Counted from the stretch's first letter, positions 1 to 6,966 are shown. The stretch: DNA of 8,635 bases from an uncultured Clostridia bacterium (GCA_937894185.1 CALCSA010000425.1:1-8635), one strand, 5' to 3'. Program-made: numbers and translations. The notes: a model not told the origin generated them from the letters alone.

Positions 1-1068
1 CTTGTTGGGGTCGATGTGCAGATAAACCTTTTGATTAATATTGTATTCGGCCAGACCGATCTGCTTTGCCAAAAGCTCTTGCCTGCCCACGGTTAGGGTG
101 ACCAGAGTTTCGGACCCCGCAGGCTGACTGGCGTAGATACTGGCCTCTATGGCTCCTTCAAAGGGTTCGGTCTCAATGCAGACCTGCTCGGGGCGAAGTC
201 CGATCACGCAGGAAAACTCTTCTTCTGGCATGGGTTCGTCGGTAAGATACTCGCTTTCATAGACGTGACTGCCCAGATCGGAAACCACATGAAGCCTGCC
301 TTCCTCCATTTTTCCGGTGGCCTGAATAAAATTGATTCGGGGATTCCCGATAAAGTCGGCAGCCTGCAGATCGATGGGATTCATGTAAAGCTCCATAGGG
401 GGTGCTACCTGAGTGAGAACTCCTCCGTTAAAAAGGGCGATTTTGGTGGACATAGTCAGAGCCTCTACCTGATCGTGGGTGACGTAAATAATAGTGGTTC
501 CCATCTCGTTGTGCAGCCGCTTGAGCTCGGAGCGCATGTCGATGCGCAGCTTGGCATCCAGATTGGAAAGGGGCTCATCCAACAGCAGCAGCTTGGGGTC
601 GGAAGCGATGGCCCGGGCGATGGCCACACGCTGCTGCTGCCCGCCGGAAAGCTCGTTGGGATACCGGTGGGAAAGCTCGTCGATCCGCATCAGCTTCAGA
701 GCGTTCATCACCTTGTCGTCAATGTCCTGAGAGGACATCTTTTTGATCTTTAGGCCAAAGGCAACGTTTTTATACACCGTCATATGAGGCCAGAGAGCGT
801 AACTTTGAAACACCAGATTCAGGCCCCGCTTGCTGGGTTCTTCGTAGTAGGCATCGTCGCAGTTGATTACCTCCCGGCCATCCATCAGCATCCTGCCGTT
901 CTGAGGCTTCTCCAGCCCGGACACCACTCGCAGGGTGGTGGTTTTACCGCAGCCGGAAGGCCCCAGCAAAGTCATAAAGTCGCCGTCCTCAATCACAAGA
1001 TTGATATCCTTGAGCACGTGGTTGTCGCCATAAAATTTATCGATATTAATAAGCTCTATTCTACTCAT
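1..1068 (-). CDS. ABC importer ATPase, MalK/UgpC/PotA/FbpC type (3' end cut off)
   Basis: Cytoplasmic ATPase that should power the permease encoded just upstream. The 356 visible codons are open to the window edge, and the last residues read HIDPNK, so probably only a short C-terminal tail is missing compared with this family (about 350-375 residues). Visible motifs: Walker A GPSGCGKT (36-43), Q-loop VFQSYALWPHMTV with Gln88, signature LSGGQQQR (about 140-147), Walker B LLLLDEP (160-166) with catalytic Glu, D-loop SNLDAKL, and H-loop THD (His198). From about residue 240 there is a C-terminal region with FIGNPRINF and GLRPEQV, which resembles the TOBE region of MalK/UgpC-type ATPases. The ATG is preceded by GGAAGGA, and the gene lies 40 nt behind the permease, so one operon is likely. 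Importer ATPase is secure. The substrate class (sugar, polyamine, iron, phosphonate) is not resolved. Confidence 0.93.
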   Translation of the reverse strand, partial: MSRIELINIDKFYGDNHVLKDINLVIEDGDFMTLLGPSGCGKTTTLRVVSGLEKPQNGRMLMDGREVINCDDAYYEEPSKRGLNLVFQSYALWPHMTVYKNVAFGLKIKKMSSQDIDDKVMNALKLMRIDELSHRYPNELSGGQQQRVAIARAIASDPKLLLLDEPLSNLDAKLRIDMRSELKRLHNEMGTTIIYVTHDQVEALTMSTKIALFNGGVLTQVAPPMELYMNPIDLQAADFIGNPRINFIQATGKMEEGRLHVVSDLGSHVYESEYLTDEPMPEEEFSCVIGLRPEQVCIETEPFEGAIEASIYASQPAGSETLVTLTVGRQELLAKQIGLAEYNINQKVYLHIDPNK

Positions 1069-1108
1069 AATCAGAATCCTTCCGTATTCATCATTCAGGA
1101 TGCTTTGC

Positions 1109-2932
1109 TTAACCCCAGCTCTTGCCAATATCTGCGCCAAAGAACTTGTATGCGACCCAATAACAAAGTAGCACAAAGGCCAGTACGCAAACCGAAACAG
1201 CGTCTGCCATCTGAGGCAGGGCGTCCTTGTTATAGGTATAGGCAAGATAAGAAAGGGTGCGGTTCTGGGGGGTGATGAGGAGAATAATCAGATCCAGTTC
1301 TTTGGCAATGCTGATGAACACCAGCATAAATCCGGAAATAAACCCTTGCTTGGCCAAGGGGATAATAATGCTTGCCATCCGCCGCCAAAAGCTGGCTCCC
1401 GCAATATCGGCGGCTTCCTCCAGCTCCACGCCGATCTGAAGCATGTTGGCGGTTCCCGCCCGGCTGGCAAAGGGAAAGTGCTTGACTACACTGGCCAGCA
1501 CCAGAATGGTAAAGGTTCCGTACAAAGAGGGAATCAGCCCTCCCAGATGGGGCACACTCCACATGGACAGATAAATGGCAGAAAAGGCGATGGCCGGCAT
1601 CAGATAAGGAATAAACACCAGCTGCTCGGTGGCTTTTCCATACCATTTGCCCCGTCCCCGGGAACTGATGTAGCCCAAAAACTGCCCCGAAAAGGCGGTG
1701 ATGATGGAGGAGATAATGGTGAGCTTAATGGTATTGGACAGCGCATTGATAAAATCGGGATTGCGGAATATACCGGGAACATGATGGGATTGGCTTTCCA
1801 GATCCAACTTACCGATCCAGTTGTAAAGAGTGAGGTTATCCCGTGCGTAGCCGTTGCCAGTGCTGATCTGGAAGGTTTCCAAAATCAAAATCAGCATGGG
1901 AAGAACCATGGCCAGCAGCAGAAATACAGCCAAGAAGATCAGCAGAGGCCTCTTGGCCTTTCCCAAAGGCATGGGGGTGTGTCTGGTTCCCTTACCCCCC
2001 ATGGTTTCGTAGGATTTGCGGGTTCCCACCATCCGCTGGTTGGCAAATATAGTGCCGGAGGCCATCACAATCAGCAGAATTGCCATGGCGTATCCCAAGC
2101 CTGCCTGACGGTTGTTGATAGCGTCGTGCATCTTGGTGGAAAGAGTAAAATATCCGATTCTCGTCCCCAGATTGGCCGCCACACCAAAGGATCCCACCGC
2201 CTTGGACAAGGTCATGATGGTGGAGGAGAGAACAGCCGGAGTCACCAGCGGCAGGGTGATATGCTGCAAAATCTGTGTTTTGCTGGCTCCCTGAATTTCC
2301 CCCATCTCCTCCAGCTCCGAGTTGACCGAGCGCAGGGAGGAGGAAACCATTATGTAGGAGAAGGCATAATAATGCAGGGTCATCACCAGAATAATAGCGA
2401 TGGGACCGTAGGCCAGCCAGTCGGGAATGGGTATTCCAAGGCCGTACAAAAATCCCGGAGAGCCGCTGCGGGCGTTGCGGAACATGGCCAGCCAGGACAT
2501 GGACTTGCACCAAGAGGGAATCATGTAGGGGATGATGATGAGCATCCCAATAAAGTCTTTACCGGGCAGGTCGGAGCGAACCATCAACCAGGCCAGAAGA
2601 GACCCCAAAGGCACCGAGATGACTGCGGTGGTAATGCCCACCAGCAGAGAGTTGCGCAGGGGCTGCCACAGCAACGCCGAAGAAAGGTTGCTGGCAAACA
2701 ACTGCTTCCAGTAGTAAAGGGTGAAGTCTCCCACCTGACCGTCTACCCGCCGCAGCTCGCTTTGAGCCAGGGTAAAGGTGGTTTGCACCATCTGCAACAG
2801 GGGAATGATGATGAGGCAGATTAGAACAGTTAGGGAAATGAATACAATCATATTAAATGGGTTGGTGACCACATTCAATACAAGATTTCGAAGCCGCTTC
2901 CCTGTGAGTGGTTTTCGCTTTGGTTTTGCCAT
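1109..2932 (-). CDS. ABC importer permease, two fused MetI-type domains (FbpB-like)
   Basis: Inner-membrane channel of a binding-protein-dependent importer; 607 residues with about 12 hydrophobic segments. Each half carries an EAA loop, which docks the ATPase: EEMGEIQGASKTQ continuing to LP at about 209-228, and EEAADIAGASFWRR continuing to IP at about 506-525. The two halves are joined near residues 300-330 by a basic linker. Fused two-domain permeases of this kind are known from Fe3+ (FbpB/AfuB) and putative 2-aminoethylphosphonate (PhnU2-like) importers, so no symbol is given. The frame stays open 80 codons further upstream, to a TTG at 3172. I chose the ATG at 2932 because AAAGAGGTG precedes it at good spacing, a basic cytoplasmic N-terminus (MAKPKRK) follows, and the upstream translation has no membrane segment or recognisable motif. 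Usually a solute-binding protein gene accompanies such a permease; none is seen here. Confidence 0.92.
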   Translation of the reverse strand: MAKPKRKPLTGKRLRNLVLNVVTNPFNMIVFISLTVLICLIIIPLLQMVQTTFTLAQSELRRVDGQVGDFTLYYWKQLFASNLSSALLWQPLRNSLLVGITTAVISVPLGSLLAWLMVRSDLPGKDFIGMLIIIPYMIPSWCKSMSWLAMFRNARSGSPGFLYGLGIPIPDWLAYGPIAIILVMTLHYYAFSYIMVSSSLRSVNSELEEMGEIQGASKTQILQHITLPLVTPAVLSSTIMTLSKAVGSFGVAANLGTRIGYFTLSTKMHDAINNRQAGLGYAMAILLIVMASGTIFANQRMVGTRKSYETMGGKGTRHTPMPLGKAKRPLLIFLAVFLLLAMVLPMLILILETFQISTGNGYARDNLTLYNWIGKLDLESQSHHVPGIFRNPDFINALSNTIKLTIISSIITAFSGQFLGYISSRGRGKWYGKATEQLVFIPYLMPAIAFSAIYLSMWSVPHLGGLIPSLYGTFTILVLASVVKHFPFASRAGTANMLQIGVELEEAADIAGASFWRRMASIIIPLAKQGFISGFMLVFISIAKELDLIILLITPQNRTLSYLAYTYNKDALPQMADAVSVCVLAFVLLCYWVAYKFFGADIGKSWG

Positions 2933-2937
2933 ACCAA

Positions 2938-2946
2938 CACCTCTTT
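2938..2946 (-). promoter_or_regulatory. Ribosome binding site that sets the permease start
   Basis: On the minus strand AAAGAGGTG lies 5 nt before the ATG at 2932. It supports this start against the longer open frame reaching 3172, whose TTG has no comparable Shine-Dalgarno sequence. Confidence 0.8.
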
Positions 2947-3132
2947 CTTGTGATAGATTTGCCACCACTATCCCCTGTATTGTAATTCCGTGCTTGCGGC
3001 GGAATAAAATCTGCGACAGTTGCCCGCGGAAGCAGGACTTTGCCGGACTGCACCGGTCAGAACGTTGCGTCACCACATTCATAGCCGCGGAAGAATGCGC
3101 TGGTTCGGCCAAACTTCTAAAGGCGCATTTTT

Positions 3133-3146
3133 CGGCAACGTTTGCG
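3133..3146. promoter_or_regulatory. LacI-type operator A (inside the importer leader)
   Basis: The minus strand reads CGCAAACGTTGCCG, centred on AACGTT. Left half CGCAAAC is identical to operators B and C; the other half matches the mirror image at 5 of 7 positions. The centre lies 45 bp downstream of operator B, at about +57 from the inferred importer transcription start. This suits an auxiliary operator for looping or roadblock, but the second half is weak. Confidence 0.5.
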
Positions 3147-3177
3147 AGACCGAAATGCATTGAGGTGTCCAAGGCTT

Positions 3178-3191
3178 CGTAAACGTTTGCG
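3178..3191. promoter_or_regulatory. LacI-type operator B at the importer promoter
   Basis: Plus strand CGTAAACGTTTGCG is a 14-bp palindrome with one mismatched pair, centred on AACGTT. It spans about +5 to +18 from the inferred transcription start of the importer operon, a position where a LacI-family repressor would block initiation. It resembles the general LacI-family pattern, including the enterobacterial PurR box, but the regulator's identity cannot be read from the site. Confidence 0.75.
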
Positions 3192-3202
3192 TATTATGGT
3201 AT

Positions 3203-3231
3203 ATTATAGAATACTATTTGGTATTTGTCAA
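3203..3231 (-). promoter_or_regulatory. Sigma-A promoter of the importer operon
   Basis: On the minus strand, TTGACA (3231-3226), a 17-nt spacer and TATAAT (3208-3203) make a perfect consensus promoter. Transcription should begin near 3196. The -35 box begins 3 nt beyond the stop codon of the upstream exporter gene. Operator B follows directly. Confidence 0.88.
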
Positions 3232-3234
3232 ATG

Positions 3235-4998
3235 TTATTTATATATTTTAAACTGAGCGCAATACAATTTATGGTAAATATCACCATTTTGTAATAATTC
3301 CCGGTGAGTTCCCCGCTCCACCAGGCGGCCTTGATCCATGACCAGAATCAAATCGGCGTTCTCGATGGTAGAAAGACGGTGAGCGATAACAAAGCAGGTT
3401 TTGTCCTTCATCAAACACTGCATGGCCTCGTTGATTTCCAGCTCGGTGCCTGAATCCACATTGGAGGTAGCCTCATCCAGAATCAGCATGTTGGCGTCGA
3501 TCAGCATGGCTCTGGCAATGGTCAGCAGCTGCCGCTGCCCTTTGGAAAAGTTCTCGCCGCCATCCTCCAGCGGGGTATCATACCCTTGTGGAAGCGACAA
3601 AATATGTTTGTGAATTTTGGCGGCTTTGGCAGCGGCGATCACCTGTTCCCGGGTGGCGTTTTCGTTTCCATAGGCGATGTTCTCGTACACCGTGCCGGAA
3701 AACAGCCAGCTATCCTGTAACACCATGGCGTAGGAAAGCCGCAGGTCCCGGCGCACCGCATCCCGGATGTCGGTGCCGTCCACCGTGATCCGCCCCGACT
3801 GCACATCGTAAAACCGCATGAGAAGGTTGACGATGGTGGTTTTTCCCGCGCCGGTGGGCCCTACAATGGCGACAATACTGCCCTTGGGTATATCCAGGGT
3901 GATGCCGTGGAGCACCTCCTCCCCTTTGGTGTAGGAAAAGGCGATGTCCTCCAGCCCGATGTGACCCTCCACCTCGGGGAGGGGAAGGGCGTTTGCGCTG
4001 TCGGGGAGCTCGGGCTCTGCATCAATCAGGCGAAAAACCCGTTCGGCGGCGGCCGCGGCGCCCTGCACTTCGCTGACAATGTTGGCGGTTTCCCGAATGG
4101 GGCCGGAAAACTTGCGGGAGTAGAGGATGAAGGAGGAAACTGCCCCCAGTGTGAGATGCCCCGACAGACAGAGAATAGCCCCCATCACACTGCCAAAGGC
4201 CAGCGAAATGTTGTTGATGAAGTTGACCATAGGGCCTAACAAAACGCTTTTGGCATCGGCCAGATAAAAGGCGTCCATGGCTTCGCTATTTTTCTGTTGA
4301 AAGCGGCGGAGCATGGCATCTTCACAGCTGTAGGTGCTGACCGCCAGCCCCGCTGATATGCTCTCCTCAATCAGGCTGCTCAACTCCCCCAGCTTCTTGG
4401 AGCGCCTGCGGTACAGGGGATGCATCCGCTTCATCTGCCAGCGGGAAACAACGGTGGTGACGGGGACACTGACCAACACCACCGCCGACAGGGCGGGGGA
4501 GAGGATCAGCAGCATGACAAGGGAACCCAGCACCGTCACGGCGCTGTTGGAAATCTGAATCAAATCGGTGGACAGGGAAGTGCCAATGGTGTCCACATCG
4601 TAGCAGATGCAGCTGATGATGTCTCCCACCGGATGATTGTCGAAGTAGGAAACGGGAAGCTGCATCAGGTTCTCAAAGATATCCTGCCGCAAACATCCGG
4701 CGACTGCCTGACTCAGGCGGATGAGGATGAGGGAGAGCAGGTAGGAAAGGATCGCCGAGGCTCCGTAACAAACCAGCATAAGGATGCAGTTGTAAAACAC
4801 GGCGGGGAAATTCACGCCGCCTGCCTGAGTTCCAATGGCATCGATGGCGGCTCCCGACAGCAACGGAACCATCAAAGCCAGAAGGTTAGAAGTAATCATT
4901 ACCAGAAAGGCGGCTGTGATCACCATCCGCCGCCGGGCAAGATACCGCCAGAACCAACGGAGCATAGGCAGCATTTTGGTTTGGAAAGAACTTTTCAC
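3235..4998 (-). CDS. Heterodimeric ABC exporter, catalytic half (TM288/LmrD-like)
   Basis: Half-transporter of 587 residues: an N-terminal membrane domain (about 20-310, six helices expected) and a C-terminal nucleotide-binding domain. Visible motifs: A-loop Tyr356, Walker A GPTGAGKT (380-387), Q-loop Gln428, signature FSKGQ (484-488) in place of LSGGQ, Walker B LILDE with catalytic Glu509, and switch His540 in AHRLSTI. A full catalytic Walker B and His paired with a deviant signature is the pattern of the active subunit in heterodimeric exporters such as TM287/288. The GTG start overlaps the stop of the preceding gene by 4 nt (GTGA) and follows GGAGGTG, which implies translational coupling and equal amounts of both halves. 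Substrate unknown; family members move drugs, lipids or peptides outward. Confidence 0.92.
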   Translation of the reverse strand: MKSSFQTKMLPMLRWFWRYLARRRMVITAAFLVMITSNLLALMVPLLSGAAIDAIGTQAGGVNFPAVFYNCILMLVCYGASAILSYLLSLILIRLSQAVAGCLRQDIFENLMQLPVSYFDNHPVGDIISCICYDVDTIGTSLSTDLIQISNSAVTVLGSLVMLLILSPALSAVVLVSVPVTTVVSRWQMKRMHPLYRRRSKKLGELSSLIEESISAGLAVSTYSCEDAMLRRFQQKNSEAMDAFYLADAKSVLLGPMVNFINNISLAFGSVMGAILCLSGHLTLGAVSSFILYSRKFSGPIRETANIVSEVQGAAAAAERVFRLIDAEPELPDSANALPLPEVEGHIGLEDIAFSYTKGEEVLHGITLDIPKGSIVAIVGPTGAGKTTIVNLLMRFYDVQSGRITVDGTDIRDAVRRDLRLSYAMVLQDSWLFSGTVYENIAYGNENATREQVIAAAKAAKIHKHILSLPQGYDTPLEDGGENFSKGQRQLLTIARAMLIDANMLILDEATSNVDSGTELEINEAMQCLMKDKTCFVIAHRLSTIENADLILVMDQGRLVERGTHRELLQNGDIYHKLYCAQFKIYK

Positions 4999-6710
4999 AG
5001 GGCGGCACCTCCCATCTGAACCCGGACGATTCTGCGGTAATCATCGCACCGCTCCACCAGTTCCTTGTGGGTGCCGGAATCCACCAGACGTCCCTCCTCC
5101 AGCAGCAGGATGTGGTTGGCTCCCCAAATCGCACTGATCCGTTGGCTGACAATCACCATGGTGGTAGTTGCGTACTCCCGAGCAATGGCCTTGCGCAGGG
5201 CGGCATCGGTTCTGTAATCCAAGGCGCTTTGCGCATCATCCAGCACCAGAATCTCCGGGTTGGCTGCCAATGCGCGGGCGATGAGAAGACGCTGCTTCTG
5301 GCCGCCGCTGAGATTGGAGCCCCGGATGTCCAGCCGGGTATCGTAGCCTTGGGGCAAGCTCTGGATAAAATCAGAAATTTGAGCGGTTCGGGCTGCCTTT
5401 TCTACATCTTTCCTGGGAATATCCCGCAAAAAAGAGATGTTTCCGTAGATGGTGTCGGCCAACAGCACATCGTTTTGGAATACCGCCCCAAACCGCAGCC
5501 GCAACTGATGAAGGGGGATGCTCCGCAGGTCGTCCCCATCCATGCGGATACAGCCGGAGTCCACATCATAAAAGCGCATACACAGGCTGACGAGAGTGGT
5601 TTTTCCGCTTCCGGTGGGGCCGATGATTCCCAGAGTTTCCCCCCGTTTGAGGGCAAAGCTGATCTCCTCCAGGTCGTTGAGGGCTTTATGGTAGGAAAAG
5701 GATATATTCTCGCAGGAAAGATGGAGCCCGTTGTCCACGTGATCCGGCTCACGCAAGGGCATTCCCACAGGGGTGCCCATCACCTTGTTGATCCGCTGAG
5801 CCGATGCGCTCCCCTTGGACCAAAGGATAAAAATCTTGCGGATGGAAAGCACGGCATTGAGGATAATGGTGAAGTAGGAGAGGAAGGCCATGATTTTTCC
5901 CGGCTGGGTCAGTCCGGCGTTGATGCGGAAGGCTCCCAGCAAAATCACCAGCATAAACCCGGTGTTAAGCAGAAAGGTCATGACCGGGGCGGTGAGGGAG
6001 ATGACCAGTCCTGCGGAGGTTTCCGCCTGCCGAACCTGTTGATTGACCTGCTCAAAGCGGGAAACTTCCCAATCGGTTTTAGAAAGAGCCTTAATCACCC
6101 GGATTCCAATGGAGCTTTCCCGCACTACCCGCACCAAGTCGTCTATTTTCTCAGTTACATCGGCATAAAGAGGAATGCCCTTGCGGGTGATATGCCAGAT
6201 CACCAAAGAAAGCAGGGGGACCAGAAGCAGCAGCACCATGGCCAGATTGGGTTCCAGTTGAAAGGCAAAGAGCATACCTCCCAGCATCAGCAAGGGGGCG
6301 CGGATGCCAATGCGCTGGGACCGCTCGATTAGCTGGTGGACGTTGTAGGTATCGGTGGAAAGGCGGGAGATGAGGGAGGAGGCGGAAAAGCTGTCCCGTT
6401 TGTCGGCGGACAAAAACAGGATGTGCTCAAACAGGTCATACCGCAGTCGTTTGGTGATATCCCGGGTACTGGCGGCGGCCATCCGGTTGGCCTTTACGTT
6501 AAAGGTAAAGGCGATCACCGAACAGAACACCATCAGCCCTCCCGCCTTTAAAATCAAGGGGACATTCCCCGTCGGCATAAGGGTATCCACAATATAAGCC
6601 AGCAGCCATGGGATGATCAGGTCCATCAGCGTCCCTAAAAACTTGATGACCAGCCCCAGCCCAATCCGCATCCGGTAAGGTTTTATGTAAGCACCTATGG
6701 CCCCCACCAA
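4995..6710 (-). CDS. Heterodimeric ABC exporter, degenerate half (TM287/LmrC-like)
   Basis: Half-transporter of 571 residues with an N-terminal membrane domain (about 12-300) and a nucleotide-binding domain. Motifs: A-loop Tyr340, Walker A GPTGSGKT (364-371), Q-loop Gln412, intact signature LSGGQ (467-471). Walker B ends LVLDD, with Asp492 where the catalytic Glu normally sits, and the switch His is Gln523 (VSQRIS). Loss of both residues marks the subunit that binds but hardly hydrolyses ATP in heterodimers. Its intact LSGGQ would complete the active site of the downstream partner. It is the first gene of the leftward exporter operon. The start is ambiguous: TTG at 6710 or GTG at 6707, both behind GAGGTGAT; a stop lies just upstream in frame, so no longer form is possible. 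Confidence 0.92.
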   Translation of the reverse strand: MVGAIGAYIKPYRMRIGLGLVIKFLGTLMDLIIPWLLAYIVDTLMPTGNVPLILKAGGLMVFCSVIAFTFNVKANRMAAASTRDITKRLRYDLFEHILFLSADKRDSFSASSLISRLSTDTYNVHQLIERSQRIGIRAPLLMLGGMLFAFQLEPNLAMVLLLLVPLLSLVIWHITRKGIPLYADVTEKIDDLVRVVRESSIGIRVIKALSKTDWEVSRFEQVNQQVRQAETSAGLVISLTAPVMTFLLNTGFMLVILLGAFRINAGLTQPGKIMAFLSYFTIILNAVLSIRKIFILWSKGSASAQRINKVMGTPVGMPLREPDHVDNGLHLSCENISFSYHKALNDLEEISFALKRGETLGIIGPTGSGKTTLVSLCMRFYDVDSGCIRMDGDDLRSIPLHQLRLRFGAVFQNDVLLADTIYGNISFLRDIPRKDVEKAARTAQISDFIQSLPQGYDTRLDIRGSNLSGGQKQRLLIARALAANPEILVLDDAQSALDYRTDAALRKAIAREYATTTMVIVSQRISAIWGANHILLLEEGRLVDSGTHKELVERCDDYRRIVRVQMGGAAL

Positions 6711-6712
6711 AC

Positions 6713-6720
6713 ATCACCTC
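6713..6720 (-). promoter_or_regulatory. Ribosome binding site of the exporter operon
   Basis: The minus strand reads GAGGTGAT, complementary to the 16S 3' end. It lies 2 nt before the TTG at 6710 and 5 nt before the GTG at 6707 (6 and 9 nt counted from GAGG). It supports a non-ATG start in this frame; an ATG at 6714 is in a different frame and leads only to a short shadow reading. Confidence 0.7.
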
Positions 6721-6735
6721 ACAGGCAAAAAAATA

Positions 6736-6749
6736 TTAAAACGTTTGCG
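6736..6749. promoter_or_regulatory. LacI-type operator C at the exporter promoter
   Basis: The minus strand reads CGCAAACGTTTTAA. The CGCAAACGTTT part equals operator B, while the outer part of the other half has decayed to TAA. It lies at about +11 to +24 from the inferred exporter transcription start, so repression is plausible but binding should be weaker than at B and D. Confidence 0.6.
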
Positions 6750-6765
6750 TTAAACTTCTGATAAT

Positions 6766-6794
6766 ATTATAGATGGAACCGAAGGCAAATGCAA
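6766..6794 (-). promoter_or_regulatory. Leftward sigma-A promoter of the exporter operon
   Basis: On the minus strand a perfect TATAAT (6771-6766) sits 17 nt from a weak -35 TTGCAT (6794-6789). Start expected near 6759, giving a leader of about 49 nt that includes operator C. It is weaker by sequence than the other two promoters. Confidence 0.6.
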
Positions 6795-6836
6795 TCTATA
6801 AAGTACATAGCAACAAAAATAGTTAATGAATGCAAT

Positions 6837-6862
6837 TGTTTTATATAAAACATAATTATGTT
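6837..6862. repeat. Two overlapping AT-rich perfect palindromes between divergent promoters
   Basis: TGTTTTATATAAAACA (6837-6852, 16 bp, no mismatch) overlaps AACATAATTATGTT (6849-6862, 14 bp, no mismatch). They end 8 nt before the rightward -35 box, where an activator or an A+T-rich promoter upstream element would act. AT-rich DNA makes palindromes easily, so a function is uncertain. Confidence 0.45.
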
Positions 6863-6870
6863 GTGGGTGA

Positions 6871-6899
6871 TTGACAACAAAAAGCTTTATGTGTATAAT
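6871..6899 (+). promoter_or_regulatory. Rightward sigma-A promoter of the HAD/aminotransferase operon
   Basis: TTGACA (6871-6876), a 17-nt spacer and TATAAT (6894-6899) form a perfect consensus promoter. Transcription should begin near 6906. Operator D follows at once, and the leader to the first gene is about 69 nt. Confidence 0.88.
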
Positions 6900-6907
6900 G
6901 CAGTTGA

Positions 6908-6921
6908 CGAAAACGTTTACG
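6908..6921. promoter_or_regulatory. LacI-type operator D at the HAD operon promoter
   Basis: CGAAAACGTTTACG is a 14-bp palindrome with one mismatched pair, centred on AACGTT, at about +3 to +16 from the inferred start. The right half equals one half of operator B. The position suits repression of initiation. Confidence 0.75.
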
Positions 6922-6927
6922 AAATGT

Positions 6928-6942
6928 TGGAGCGGTGCTCCA
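6928..6942 (+). other. Small hairpin in the leader of the first HAD gene
   Basis: TGGAGC and GCTCCA can pair into a 6-bp stem with a 3-nt loop (GGT), 18 nt before the AGGAGG ribosome binding site. No U-run follows, so it is not a terminator. It could stabilise the 5' end of the transcript. Confidence 0.4.
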
Positions 6943-6960
6943 CATGGGGTGATCACAGTG

Positions 6961-6966
6961 AGGAGG
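6961..6966 (+). promoter_or_regulatory. Ribosome binding site that sets the first HAD start
   Basis: AGGAGG lies 8 nt before the ATG at 6975. It excludes the longer reading from 6858, which would begin upstream of the promoter -35 box and run through operator D. Confidence 0.85.

Larger units (their letters stand above)
2933..3196 (-). other. Long 5' leader of the importer operon, structured, function unknown
   Basis: About 264 nt separate the inferred transcription start from the permease ATG. Visible inverted repeats: arms 3094-3100 and 3123-3129 (AATGCGC/GCGCATT, extendable to 3090-3133 with one mismatch, 22-nt loop), and arms 2985-2990 and 3000-3005 (ATTCCG/CGGAAT, 9-nt loop) close to the ribosome binding site. 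The 9-mer CCGCGGAAG (plus strand) occurs twice, at 3024-3032 and 3085-3093. The leader also holds operator A. I recognise no known riboswitch or T-box core, and no hairpin followed by a clean U-run. The permease frame is open through most of it, but without a credible start. It could be a regulatory leader, a degenerate former coding region, or plain spacer. Confidence 0.45.

Noticed and set aside
724..738. Inverted repeat TGTCCT/AGGACA in the ATPase gene
   Set aside because: It lies within conserved-frame coding sequence with no promoter or terminator signals; most likely chance.
761..770. AACGTT inside the ATPase gene as a further LacI operator
   Set aside because: The flanking bases do not form the CG...CG arms and it lies in coding sequence far from a promoter.
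1346..2824. Long plus-strand open frame of 492 codons opposite the permease
   Set aside because: It is antisense to a clear permease, low-complexity (rich in Gly, Gln, His), has no recognisable motif and is explained by the codon bias of the real gene. The same holds for 5067-6332 opposite the exporter.
3011..3040. Intrinsic terminator in the importer leader (minus strand CTGC...GCAG followed by ATTTTATT)
   Set aside because: The stem is only about 4 bp with a large loop and the T-run is interrupted.
3059..3071. AACGTTGCG in the leader as a fifth operator
   Set aside because: Only the central AACGTT is symmetric; the outer half-site is one base out of register with the others.
3024..3093. 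T-box element, suggested by repeated CCGCGG
   Set aside because: The conserved T-box sequence (AGGGTGGNACCGCG) and a following terminator are absent.
2933..3172. N-terminal extension of the permease by 80 residues to a TTG at 3172
   Set aside because: No ribosome binding site, no membrane segment or motif in the extension, and a good GAGGTG-type site directly before the ATG at 2932.
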